From Nostoc spongiaeforme FACHB-130 (GTDB taxonomy: Bacteria > Cyanobacteriota > Cyanobacteriia > Cyanobacteriales > Nostocaceae), in assembly GCF_014698475.1 (NCBI RefSeq), contig NZ_JACJTB010000023.1, positions 1 to 64,000 of the forward strand: a stretch of 64,000 bases of DNA, read 5' to 3'. The notes beneath the pieces are model-generated. The model was not told where the DNA came from and searched no databases. It worked only from the letters and a program-made list of their open reading frames with translations. Made by a program: the position numbers and the translations under genes. This document shows, in pieces, positions 29,713 through 37,688 of the stretch (position 1 is its first letter; each line of letters starts with the position of its first letter).

Positions 29713-29804
29713 TATAGCAATCCTATTTGATATGTGAATAACAGAGGCAAGGGCGACAAGGTAGAGAAGGGAGAGATGTTTGTAATTCATTTAGGATTGC
29801 GATA
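29713..29804 (+). repeat. MITE-like element, TATAGCAATCC termini, copy A
   Basis: Left end TATAGCAATCCTATTTGAT, right end ATTTAGGATTGCGATA, with GACAAGG and GGGAGAGATG words between. A diverged direct copy B follows at 29916-29989. Confidence 0.65.
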
Positions 29805-29915
29805 TTGTTCATTCAGAATCAAGGTCGTGAGTGGAAGAGTAAAATTTAATCAGCCGCTTGTTTCTCAATATTTCCACTTGATGATCTACAGATTTACTGG
29901 TGGTAGCAAGGGTGA

Positions 29916-29989
29916 GCTAGCAGTCCTATTTGATATGTGAACAAAAGAGACAAGAGAGAGATGTTTGTAAATCATTGAGGATAGCTATA
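29916..29989 (+). repeat. MITE-like element, TATAGCAATCC termini, copy B
   Basis: Shares CCTATTTGATATGTGAA and GAGAGATGTTTGTAA with copy A and ends TTGAGGATAGCTATA. It is shorter by about 18 bp in the tandem middle. Left end AGCTAGCAGTCC is a diverged form of the terminus. Confidence 0.6.
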
Positions 29990-30321
29990 CCAATTCTAGA
30001 ATAAACTGCACTCTGTAGATGATGTAGAAATGTTGTATACAACCTCTCTACAAGAACTATCAATGATTATGCTAAATATTACAAAAGGTTATTAAAGGCG
30101 AGAAATTGAGATAAATATTTCATATTTGGTTGTAAAATATCCATACATCTCTGGCTAGATATTTGTATCTATCCATTTTAAAAACTGGGAAAATCATACT
30201 TCTATCGGTGGATGCAAAGGCATTGGCATATCATCTATCTTTGGTTTGGAAAAACATAGATTAATTTATTGACAAAAGCGTACTTCAAAAGACGCGAATC
30301 ATAGGAAGAGTGAGTTTAGTG

Positions 30322-31044
30322 ATGAACGAAATCAGCATTATTTTAATTGAGGATCACGATTTAACCAGAATGGGGCTAAAGGCTGCATTACAGTCGCAAA
30401 GCGGGTTAAAAGTAATTGGAGAAGCTGCTAACGCCACCCAAGGAATGAAACTGTTAGAAACGGCAAAGCCAGATGTCGCAGTGGTAGATATTGGCTTACC
30501 TGATATGGATGGGATTGAACTTACCCGTAAATATAGACGTTATCAAGCTGAAACTGGACAAACAGCTACCAAAATCCTGATTTTGACAATGGATCATACA
30601 GAGGATGCGGTATTGGCGGCGTTTGCGGCTGGTGCAGACTCTTACTATATGAAAGAAACTAGTATTAGCAAGTTAACAGAAGCCATCCAAGCAACTTACA
30701 GTGGTAACTCTTGGATTGATCCGGCGATCGCTAATGTAGTCTTACGTAAAATGCGCCAAGGTATTCCCGGTGAAGCCCAAAATGGTGACAAACCCAAGAC
30801 CGTGAAAATTGAAGCCTTAGCCACAGAATACGAACAAGTTCTTGAAACCTATCCCCTAACTCAGCGAGAATTAGAAATTTTAGAATTAATTGTTGCAGGT
30901 TGCAGTAACGGTCAAATTGCCGAAAAACTCTACATTACAGTTGGTACAGTTAAAACCCACGTCCGCAACATCTTAAACAAACTCTGCGCTGATGACCGTA
31001 CTCAAGCCGCCGTGCGGGCGTTACGTTCTGGGTTAGTTGCTTAG
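30322..31044 (+). CDS. NarL/LuxR-type response regulator
   Basis: From the ATG at 30322 the protein has 240 residues: receiver with IEDHDLTRMGLK, Asp56 in VAVVDIGLPD, and switch LTMDHTED, then a C-terminal LuxR-type helix-turn-helix (LTQRELEILELIVAGCSNGQIAEKL... TVKTHVRNIL) that binds DNA. A GTG at 30310 is also in frame; AGGAAGAG lies just before it and is too close to serve the GTG well, so the ATG is preferred, but this is not certain. It is the only DNA-binding output in the five-gene two-component cluster. Confidence 0.93.
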   Translation: MNEISIILIEDHDLTRMGLKAALQSQSGLKVIGEAANATQGMKLLETAKPDVAVVDIGLPDMDGIELTRKYRRYQAETGQTATKILILTMDHTEDAVLAAFAAGADSYYMKETSISKLTEAIQATYSGNSWIDPAIANVVLRKMRQGIPGEAQNGDKPKTVKIEALATEYEQVLETYPLTQRELEILELIVAGCSNGQIAEKLYITVGTVKTHVRNILNKLCADDRTQAAVRALRSGLVA

Positions 31045-31182
31045 AGAAATTAAAAGTTAAAAGGCAAAAGGCAAAAGTTATAGCGTTTCTTATTCTAGTG
31101 AAGTACAAGCAAGAATAATTAACCGCAGATGGACGCAGATAAATTTGTACCTCAGCAGACTAGGAAAGGCTATATACTACCG

Positions 31183-32523
31183 CTATAAAACTAATCTTTC
31201 GGCTAAACAATCAGCGATTCGCCTAGCTGCGCCTGGTTGACCCATTCGCCGCAAACCATTTTCGGCGATGATTTGTAACCTGTCAGGATGTTGTAGCAGC
31301 GATCGCAACACCTTCGCTGCTTGGGATGGTTTGTCAATTAAAATCAAAGAAGATCCTAAAAGACGGCTTTGGGCTTCGGCAAAGGCATAATTATATTGTG
31401 GCCCCTGTCCGGGAATTGCGATCGCAGGCTTGCCTAGACCAACAAATTGTTCTGTAGCAGTCCCCGCCATTGCGATCGCCACATCTCCCAAATGTATACA
31501 ATCGTTATAAGCTTGTTGAGAGATGAGCAAATAAGCATTGCGTTGCTGATAAATTAAAGTATTGGTATCCGGTAGAGAAATTGGTGATGTTGTGTGGGGT
31601 CGCCAACCTTGGACTTGTAAGTTAGAGGTGAGTTGGCTAGTATCTAGACTGGGTGCGATCGCTGCTAAAAACACCACATTACCAGAAGTATGTCCTGCTG
31701 CATCTCGTTCTTGAAAACTAGCCAGCAGTGCAGATACCGCTTCCATAATTAATTGCCAATTTTGATAAGCTTCTGGTGGACGAGAACCGGGAAGCAGCGT
31801 CACAACCAATGGTCTGGCTAATTCTTGTTGTTGGATATCAGCAGTGTAAAATCGTTGCAAGGGAAAACTCGGTTCTAAATTATCCATCATCGGATTCCCC
31901 ACATCAACAGCCGGAATCGGCCATTGTTTTAAAATTTCCGTAGTCAAACTATCTCTGGGAAACACCGCCCGACAACGGCGACGACTCATTAACCAACGTT
32001 CCCACGGATGGTAAATTGAACCAGAAAAATTTTCCCAACGTGCAGACTTAGATTGGCGTGGTAACAATCCTGTTTCATCCTGCACATAATACTCAGATTT
32101 CGCTGTGCCGACAAAAGCATAATTCGCGCCACTAAAATAAGCAAACAATAACGGGACAATATCTCCCACCGCTAAAATTGCTGTTTGTTTACCTGATTTT
32201 GGTTGCGAACTCACCCACCGCCGCATTGCTTGGATTTGGCTGAGTGTCAACTGTACTAAACCGCCGCGCACATCCCGCATCAGTTGGCGGTTATCCATAT
32301 ATATAAAACCACCAGAAGGCATTGTTTGTACTGCACCAATCAAAGGAATGCCCAAATTTTGATAAGCATGTCCTTCACCCACCAAAGGTAAAGCAAACAT
32401 CTCTGGTGGGTTTGATAGTTGCTGGAATGCTTGCACAATGCGGACTGCGATGATATCTTCGCCATGACCGTTACTTAAAAATAGTAAGCGTAACCGAGAA
32501 CTTGCAGATGGTGAATGACTCAT
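31183..32523 (-). CDS. Lipid-A-disaccharide synthase-related protein
   Basis: The 446-residue protein from the ATG at 32523 (MSHSPSASSRLRLLFLSNGHGED) is a GT-B-fold protein of the LpxB-like family described as lipid-A-disaccharide synthase-related in cyanobacteria and plants. Words that support it are SNGHGEDIIAVRIVQ, VVTLLPGSRPPEA (near 240) and AGTATEQFVGLGKPAIAIPGQGPQY (near 355-380). The frame runs 50 residues further upstream but that part is AT-rich and repeat-like (AATTACGAATTACG). The true acceptor is unknown, since many cyanobacteria make unusual lipid A. It is divergent from the Omp85 gene, which makes an outer-membrane link plausible. Confidence 0.85.
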   Translation of the reverse strand: MSHSPSASSRLRLLFLSNGHGEDIIAVRIVQAFQQLSNPPEMFALPLVGEGHAYQNLGIPLIGAVQTMPSGGFIYMDNRQLMRDVRGGLVQLTLSQIQAMRRWVSSQPKSGKQTAILAVGDIVPLLFAYFSGANYAFVGTAKSEYYVQDETGLLPRQSKSARWENFSGSIYHPWERWLMSRRRCRAVFPRDSLTTEILKQWPIPAVDVGNPMMDNLEPSFPLQRFYTADIQQQELARPLVVTLLPGSRPPEAYQNWQLIMEAVSALLASFQERDAAGHTSGNVVFLAAIAPSLDTSQLTSNLQVQGWRPHTTSPISLPDTNTLIYQQRNAYLLISQQAYNDCIHLGDVAIAMAGTATEQFVGLGKPAIAIPGQGPQYNYAFAEAQSRLLGSSLILIDKPSQAAKVLRSLLQHPDRLQIIAENGLRRMGQPGAARRIADCLAERLVL

Positions 32524-32731
32524 AAGAAACAAAACATCAAGATTAACTGTCAAAATAACTTGTAATTGATAATTCGTAATTAACCCATAGAAGTTAGCTA
32601 GGGGTTTGAAGCTTATAACTTCCGTCAATAAATTGAGGGAACTGCTGTGGTTTTGGGTAAACCCAATCAACACAGTGGTGGCTTAAGCTTGCATACTTCA
32701 ATTACGAATTACGAATTAGTAATTATTTGTT

Positions 32732-34741
32732 ATGCAAATTTCTAAAACCGCAATTTTAACTTTAGCTACTTTAGCGGCTAGTAATGTCACTCAACAAGCA
32801 CTAGCTGTACCAACTACCCCAGCCAACGAAACTAAAAAAGATGTCATAGTTCCGGTAATTGAAGAAACTCCCATCCGCACCGAAGCTGTTTCAGCACCAG
32901 AAACTGTGGTTACGCCGCAATTTACCCAAAAATCCACAGTTATTAACAAAAAATCTCCTGTAGTACTCACTCCCATTAATCAAAGCAAGACTACTTTACC
33001 AACAGATAATAACTTAGTTGTTACAGCAATAGATGTCCAGGTAGTAGGCGCAACTCCCGAATTGCAAGAAATTGTCCGCCGCGTGATTAAAACCCAGCCT
33101 GGGGGAGACACCAGCCAAAACCAGCTACAAAAAGATGTCGCCGCAATTTTAGAGACTGGTTTATTTACCACCGCCAATGTTAATAGCCGCACCACAGCCG
33201 CAGGGTTGAGTGTAACTTATCAAGTGCAACCAGTAATAGTGCGATCGCTGCAACTTTCTGGTGCAAAAGTACTAACTTATCAAGTAGCCCTGGAACAATT
33301 TCAACCCCAATTCAATAGCGCCATCAGTCCCGCCGGATTGCAAAAAGCTGTGGAACAGGTCAATCAATGGTACGCCGATAACGGTTATAACTTGGCGCGA
33401 GTCCTATCAATTAAACCCAGTCGGGAGGGAATACTTAACATCAACGTCGCCGAAGGTGTAGTAGGTGATATTAAATTCCGCTTTGTCAACGATGAAGGTC
33501 AAACTGTTGATAGTAAAGGAAATCCTGTTACAGGACGCACTAAGCCAGAGTTTTTACGGCAGCAAATTAAACTGCAAACTGGGCAAGTATTTCAAGAAAA
33601 ATTAGTACAGCAAGATATTCAACAACTATATCGCACAGGCTTATTTTCCAGTGTGAATGTGGCTTTAGAAGGCGATGCTAATAAATTAGATTTAGTTTAT
33701 GAAATCAAGGAAAATGGCGCACGAGCAATTAATTTGGGCGGAAGTTATAACGCTAATCAAGGCATCATAGGTACTGTTAATTATCAAGACCAAAACGTTG
33801 CCGGGAAGAACAATATTTTAAATTTAAATGTAGGTGTTAGTAGTCGTGACTTGCAATTTGATGGGAAATTAATTAATCCTTATCGTCCCAACAATCCTGA
33901 TAGCTTGGGTTACACTATTAACGGCTTCCGTCGCCAAGAACTTTCTGAAACCTTTGATGACACCATTAAATTAGCCAACGGTGATAAAGTGCGAGAAGGG
34001 CAAATTGGCGGGAGTGTCAGCTTGCAAAGACCGATTGATGGTTGGGATGCTTCTTTAGGATTGAATTATACTCGGACAACAATCCGCGATCGCCAAGGTA
34101 ATATTAATTCAACCGATGCCCAAGGTAATCCCTTATCTGCCAGTGGTACAGGTATTGATGACTTAACCACCGTATCTTTCACCGCCGCTAAAGACAAACG
34201 CGATAACCCACTCAACCCAACTCAAGGTTCCTTACTCAAATTAAGTACAGAACAATCTATACCCATCGGTCAAGGTAATATTTCCCTCAACCGCGTCACC
34301 GCCAATTTCAGCCAATATGTACCAGTCAAAGTATTCGACAGTAAACAACCGCAAGTATTCGCTTTAAATGTTCAAGCCGGGACAGTCATTGGTGATTTAC
34401 CACCTTACGAAGCCTTTAATTTGGGCGGTTCCAACTCTGTGCGCGGTTATGATGCAGGTAAAGTCGGCAGTGGCCGCAGTTACGTTTTAGCTTCCGCAGA
34501 ATACCGCTTCCCCATCTTACCCATCGTTGGCGGCGTGTTATTTGCTGACTTTGGCTCAGATTTAGGTTCTGGTAGCACCGTGTTAGGAGACCCTGCGGGT
34601 GCGCGTGATAAACCCGGTTACGGTTTTGGTTATGGTGCAGGTGTGCGCTTAGATTCCCCACTGGGGTTAATTCGGGCTGACTACGGCATTAACGACCAAG
34701 GTGAAAGTAAAGTGCATTTGGGCATAGGTCAGCGATTTTAA
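32732..34741 (+). CDS. Omp85/BamA-TamA family outer membrane protein
   Basis: The 669-residue protein has a signal peptide (ILTLATLAASNVTQQALA), a Pro/Thr/Val-rich linker to ~85, three POTRA-like domains at ~90-325 (for example VVTAIDVQVVGATPELQEIVRR and FQEKLVQQDIQQLYRTGLFSSVNV), and a C-terminal beta-barrel at ~335-669 with GGSNSVRGYDAGKVGSGR, where the conserved VRGY/F motif of the lid loop sits, and terminal Phe (GIGQRF). It inserts beta-barrel proteins or exports substrates across the outer membrane. It is shorter than the main cyanobacterial BamA, so it is probably a paralogue. Confidence 0.92.
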   Translation: MQISKTAILTLATLAASNVTQQALAVPTTPANETKKDVIVPVIEETPIRTEAVSAPETVVTPQFTQKSTVINKKSPVVLTPINQSKTTLPTDNNLVVTAIDVQVVGATPELQEIVRRVIKTQPGGDTSQNQLQKDVAAILETGLFTTANVNSRTTAAGLSVTYQVQPVIVRSLQLSGAKVLTYQVALEQFQPQFNSAISPAGLQKAVEQVNQWYADNGYNLARVLSIKPSREGILNINVAEGVVGDIKFRFVNDEGQTVDSKGNPVTGRTKPEFLRQQIKLQTGQVFQEKLVQQDIQQLYRTGLFSSVNVALEGDANKLDLVYEIKENGARAINLGGSYNANQGIIGTVNYQDQNVAGKNNILNLNVGVSSRDLQFDGKLINPYRPNNPDSLGYTINGFRRQELSETFDDTIKLANGDKVREGQIGGSVSLQRPIDGWDASLGLNYTRTTIRDRQGNINSTDAQGNPLSASGTGIDDLTTVSFTAAKDKRDNPLNPTQGSLLKLSTEQSIPIGQGNISLNRVTANFSQYVPVKVFDSKQPQVFALNVQAGTVIGDLPPYEAFNLGGSNSVRGYDAGKVGSGRSYVLASAEYRFPILPIVGGVLFADFGSDLGSGSTVLGDPAGARDKPGYGFGYGAGVRLDSPLGLIRADYGINDQGESKVHLGIGQRF

Positions 34742-34812
34742 CACTGTTTACTCTTGACGCTGGTTGGATATGAGGGTATTTAAATGCTTAATACCCTGTA
34801 ATAACTCCAACC

Positions 34813-35232
34813 ATGTCTACCGCACAAAACAAAGCCATTGCCCTGGAATTTTACCAAGCCTTTGACAATGGCAGTGTTGAACAAGCCAAAAAAATTATCG
34901 CTGCAAACTTTATCGCTCATACAACAGGCGCATCGGAACCTCTCGATTTAAATGGTTTTATCGAGTATGGGTTGATGATGCGTAATGCTTTTCCTGATGG
35001 GAAGCATACATTTGCAGATGTGATTGTTGAGAATGATAAAGTCGTGACCCGTGGAACATTTAGCGGTACTCATGAGGGAGAATTACTAGGTTTTCCGCCC
35101 ACAGGTCAGCCAGTGGAATTTGCCGTGATGCACATAGACCAAATTGTTGACGGCAAAGTGGTAGAACATTGGGGACAGGCAGATATTATGGCTTTGATGC
35201 AGCAACTTGGTATTCTTCCCCCATTAATGTAA
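34813..35232 (+). CDS. SnoaL-like (ester cyclase family) protein
   Basis: The 139-residue protein has the NTF2-like cone fold pattern of SnoaL-type polyketide cyclases: IALEFYQAFDNGSVEQAKKI, FIAHT, FPDGKHTFADVIVENDKVVTRGTFSGTHEGELLGFPPTGQPVEF, and HIDQIVDGKVVEHWGQAD. No polyketide genes are near, so a generic small-molecule role is more likely. It starts 71 bp after the Omp85 gene on the same strand and could be read from the same transcript. Confidence 0.85.
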   Translation: MSTAQNKAIALEFYQAFDNGSVEQAKKIIAANFIAHTTGASEPLDLNGFIEYGLMMRNAFPDGKHTFADVIVENDKVVTRGTFSGTHEGELLGFPPTGQPVEFAVMHIDQIVDGKVVEHWGQADIMALMQQLGILPPLM

Positions 35233-35394
35233 GTCATAGGACTTAAGCACAGTCCACGGAAAATCGTAGACGCGCAAGCAGTTTCCCGTTTGCCCATCCT
35301 GACTGTTTTTCATAAAGTTACAGGGATATCTTGAAGCTCATACCCATTAGGGGGTAAAGCTTTCAGGCTAAAATTTATGTAGGAGGTAATTTAT

Positions 35395-35610
35395 ATGTTA
35401 AAAACCATTCAAGGAACTTATAAAGACGGCAAAATCGAATTAGATGAAATACCATTGGGCATCACTGAAAGCAAAGTTTTCGTTACTTTCTTAGAAAGCG
35501 AACCCACAAATTGGCCAGAAATAATTATGGAATATCAAGGTTTAGAAGAAAGTATCATCTTTGAATCATATCGGGAGGAACTGTTACCGCCGAAGGAAAT
35601 AGAAATTTAA
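35395..35610 (+). CDS. VapB-like antitoxin
   Basis: A 71-residue protein with a strong GGAGGT ribosome binding site. It opens with IQGTYKDGKIELDEIP, the beta-strand pattern common to small antitoxin-like proteins in cyanobacteria, and ends in an acidic tail that could wrap a toxin. It lies 2 bp upstream of the PIN gene on the same strand, the usual antitoxin-first order. I cannot assign a DNA-binding fold with confidence. Confidence 0.7.
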   Translation: MLKTIQGTYKDGKIELDEIPLGITESKVFVTFLESEPTNWPEIIMEYQGLEESIIFESYREELLPPKEIEI

Positions 35611-35612
35611 TT

Positions 35613-36017
35613 ATGGGTTATCTACTAGACACTTGCGTAATTAGTGACTTTGTTAAAGGAGAAGCAAACACCCTCAAACAATTAAAATCAACATCTCGTG
35701 CTGATATTTTTGTGTCATCGATAACAATTATGGAAGTGAAATATGGATTAGCTATTAATCTACAACGCGCTGTTAAAATTCACTCTATTATTGAAACTTT
35801 ATTAAGCTCAATTACAATTTTACCTTTTGACTCTAAAGAAGCCGAACAAGCTGCTCAAATTAGAAGCTTGCTCAAATTAGCAGGTTTACCTATAGGTGCT
35901 TATGATGTACTGATTGCAGCCACCGCAGTCATCAATAATCACGTTTTAGTAACATCTAATGTCCGAGAGTTTCAAAGAGTGCCTAATTTACAGATTGAAA
36001 ATTGGCGTTCTAATTAA
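35613..36017 (+). CDS. PIN domain ribonuclease toxin (VapC-like)
   Basis: A 134-residue PIN domain with its acidic residues in place: YLLDTCVISDFVKG (Asp6), TIMEVKYGLAI (Glu ~45), and GAYDVLIAATA (Asp near 101), followed by TSNVREFQRVPNLQIENW. These residues bind the metal ions that cut RNA in VapC toxins. It is translationally tight with the antitoxin gene upstream. Full length suggests an active pair. Confidence 0.9.
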   Translation: MGYLLDTCVISDFVKGEANTLKQLKSTSRADIFVSSITIMEVKYGLAINLQRAVKIHSIIETLLSSITILPFDSKEAEQAAQIRSLLKLAGLPIGAYDVLIAATAVINNHVLVTSNVREFQRVPNLQIENWRSN

Positions 36018-36050
36018 ATAGCGATCGCCTCCTCAAAAGAGATAAATTAA

Positions 36051-37403
36051 TTACATAAATCCGGCTGACTCGTATAATCTTTGCACCATTGCCGTAATTT
36101 TAGCCCCATAATCTAAATCTGCTGACCAACGCCCAGAAAGTTGAGTAACTAAAGGGGCGATTCCTCTTGTGACAAAGCGAAATCTAGGGTCAACCACTTC
36201 ATTTACCAACGGTTCTAAACTGGCGTAAGCTTTTAAATGTTGAATATGCGCCCTGACTCCAATTCTGGCACTTTCAAACGCCGCCGCATCAGAACCACCG
36301 CCAATACTGCCAAGTCCAGCAAAGTTGTTTTGTTCTGGTCGAATATCACCTCCAAACCGTAAAAATCCCGTTTCAACACACATTTGGCAAAAGGCAATAT
36401 CGTAATTCACACCTTCAATTGTGGCTTCTTCTCGATAGAGTTTGGGAATATCAGGAAACTTGGCTAAAGCAGTTTCATTATTATTTCGCAGAAAGAGTTG
36501 TAGCTGCACTTCGGAAGTATTACCACGGGAGATAATTTGATCAATTTGACCAGGGCAAATTACTAAAATTGAACGTAGTTTAACAGTACGTGTGGCGCTA
36601 TCCCAACCAACAGAAATATTAAAATCTCGAAGTTCTACAGCTTTGACATATACAACTCGGCGGTAGGTAATTCGGTTGACATTTTGGGCTGTTGTTAAAT
36701 CAATTCGCAAGCGGTCTACTAAATCAATGGGAATATAAGCATTACCATTAACTAATATTCCTTGTTCTGGGTAGTTCTGACCGTTGATGTTGATATTAAT
36801 AGATGGATAGGTTTGTTCCGTGGGAGTTCCGGGGGTGGGGTCAATAACACGACTCCAAGAAGCCAAACCATCAGCAATACCCAAAGCAAAATCACGGCGG
36901 CGGTTTTGCAGCAAGGCGCGGTCATCGGGGCTGCTGAGAAATCCCACTTGCATTAATAATGAAGGCAATGTTGTTTGACGACAAAATGCTAAACGTCCCA
37001 AGCCGCTATCGGTATCTGGTTTGACTCCTCGATTCGGTAATTGGGGAACACGGCGTAACAAACCGACTAACAGCAGTTCACCATTACTTTTACGCTCATT
37101 ATTACTGGCAATATAAAATACACTAGCTCCACGCACCGTTGGACTACTGGCGGAATCAGCATGAATTTCCAGGGCGACATCTCCGCGACGACCACGAGAA
37201 TTAATCCAAGTGATGGTGTCGGCGGCGCTTAAATCATCAGGAACAGCCAAAACTTCAAATGTCCGCGCCCGCAGTTCGGTAACAATTAAATCCCGCAGCA
37301 GAATCATTTCTCTGGCTTCTGTAGTTCCCCCAGCAATTGAACCGGGATCGATTCCTCCTGCTTCTTTGCCTCCGTGCGCCGCCGAAATAAAAATACGCCC
37401 CAT
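36051..37403 (-). CDS. N-acetylmuramoyl-L-alanine amidase with C-terminal glucosaminidase-like domain
   Basis: Residues 1-180 are an Amidase_3 domain (ISAAHGGKEAGGIDPG; zinc His in AAHGG; ALEIHADSA; RLAFCRQTTLPSLLMQVGF). Residues ~200-275 resemble the copper amine oxidase N-terminal-like beta domain seen in cell-wall enzymes (YPEQGILVNGNAYIPIDL). The C-terminal ~130 residues contain FCQMCVETGFLRFGGDIRPEQNNFAGLG, the mannosyl-glycoprotein endo-beta-N-acetylglucosaminidase (LytD-like) pattern. So it could cut both the amide and the glycan. There is no signal peptide: the amidase domain begins at residue 2, which is odd for a wall enzyme. Confidence 0.85.
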   Translation of the reverse strand: MGRIFISAAHGGKEAGGIDPGSIAGGTTEAREMILLRDLIVTELRARTFEVLAVPDDLSAADTITWINSRGRRGDVALEIHADSASSPTVRGASVFYIASNNERKSNGELLLVGLLRRVPQLPNRGVKPDTDSGLGRLAFCRQTTLPSLLMQVGFLSSPDDRALLQNRRRDFALGIADGLASWSRVIDPTPGTPTEQTYPSINININGQNYPEQGILVNGNAYIPIDLVDRLRIDLTTAQNVNRITYRRVVYVKAVELRDFNISVGWDSATRTVKLRSILVICPGQIDQIISRGNTSEVQLQLFLRNNNETALAKFPDIPKLYREEATIEGVNYDIAFCQMCVETGFLRFGGDIRPEQNNFAGLGSIGGGSDAAAFESARIGVRAHIQHLKAYASLEPLVNEVVDPRFRFVTRGIAPLVTQLSGRWSADLDYGAKITAMVQRLYESAGFM

Positions 37404-37546
37404 CTTCAGTATTTCCTCTTAAAAAATTAAGCGTAAGCAATTCTATACATAATTCTTCGTCTAGCAACAAGAATATAATAGCTATCAGAAGTATTTTGTC
37501 ATTAGTCATTTGTCCTTAGTCCTTGGTAATGACCAATGACTAATCC

Positions 37547-37685
37547 TGGATTTCTCTCAAGAGAGAAATCCAGGGGTGTGGGAGGTTTGGGAGGTGTGGG
37601 AAGATGGTGAAGAAATCTTTCTCCCCACACTCCCCTCTCTCCCCACACTTCCCACACCCACTACCCATACGTGAGAAATTCGGGT
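37547..37685. repeat. 139-bp interspersed element upstream of dnaG
   Basis: The second copy of the element at 19610-19740. It has a perfect hairpin of TGGATTTCTCTC with GAGAGAAATCCA, GTGTGGG words, GAAGAAATCTTTC, C-rich words, and TACCCATACGTGAGAAATTCGGGT at its end. It runs up to 4 bases before the dnaG start, so it must supply or replace part of the dnaG leader. Confidence 0.8.
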
Positions 37686-37688
37686 AAT

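Larger units (their letters stand above)
29262..30309. other. 1.05-kb gene-free stretch in the two-component cluster
   Basis: AT-rich inverted TAATTAATAA words lie near 29315-29365. A GTAGGGTGTGTTACGG...TTAACGCACC repeat fragment is at ~29591-29664, and two MITE-like elements lie at 29713-29804 and 29916-29989. The 68-residue frame at 29734-29940 runs through these repeats and is not a gene. Confidence 0.5.

Noticed and set aside
29734-29940. 68-residue frame between the two-component genes
   Set aside because: It lies across two copies of a MITE-like repeat and has no independent support.
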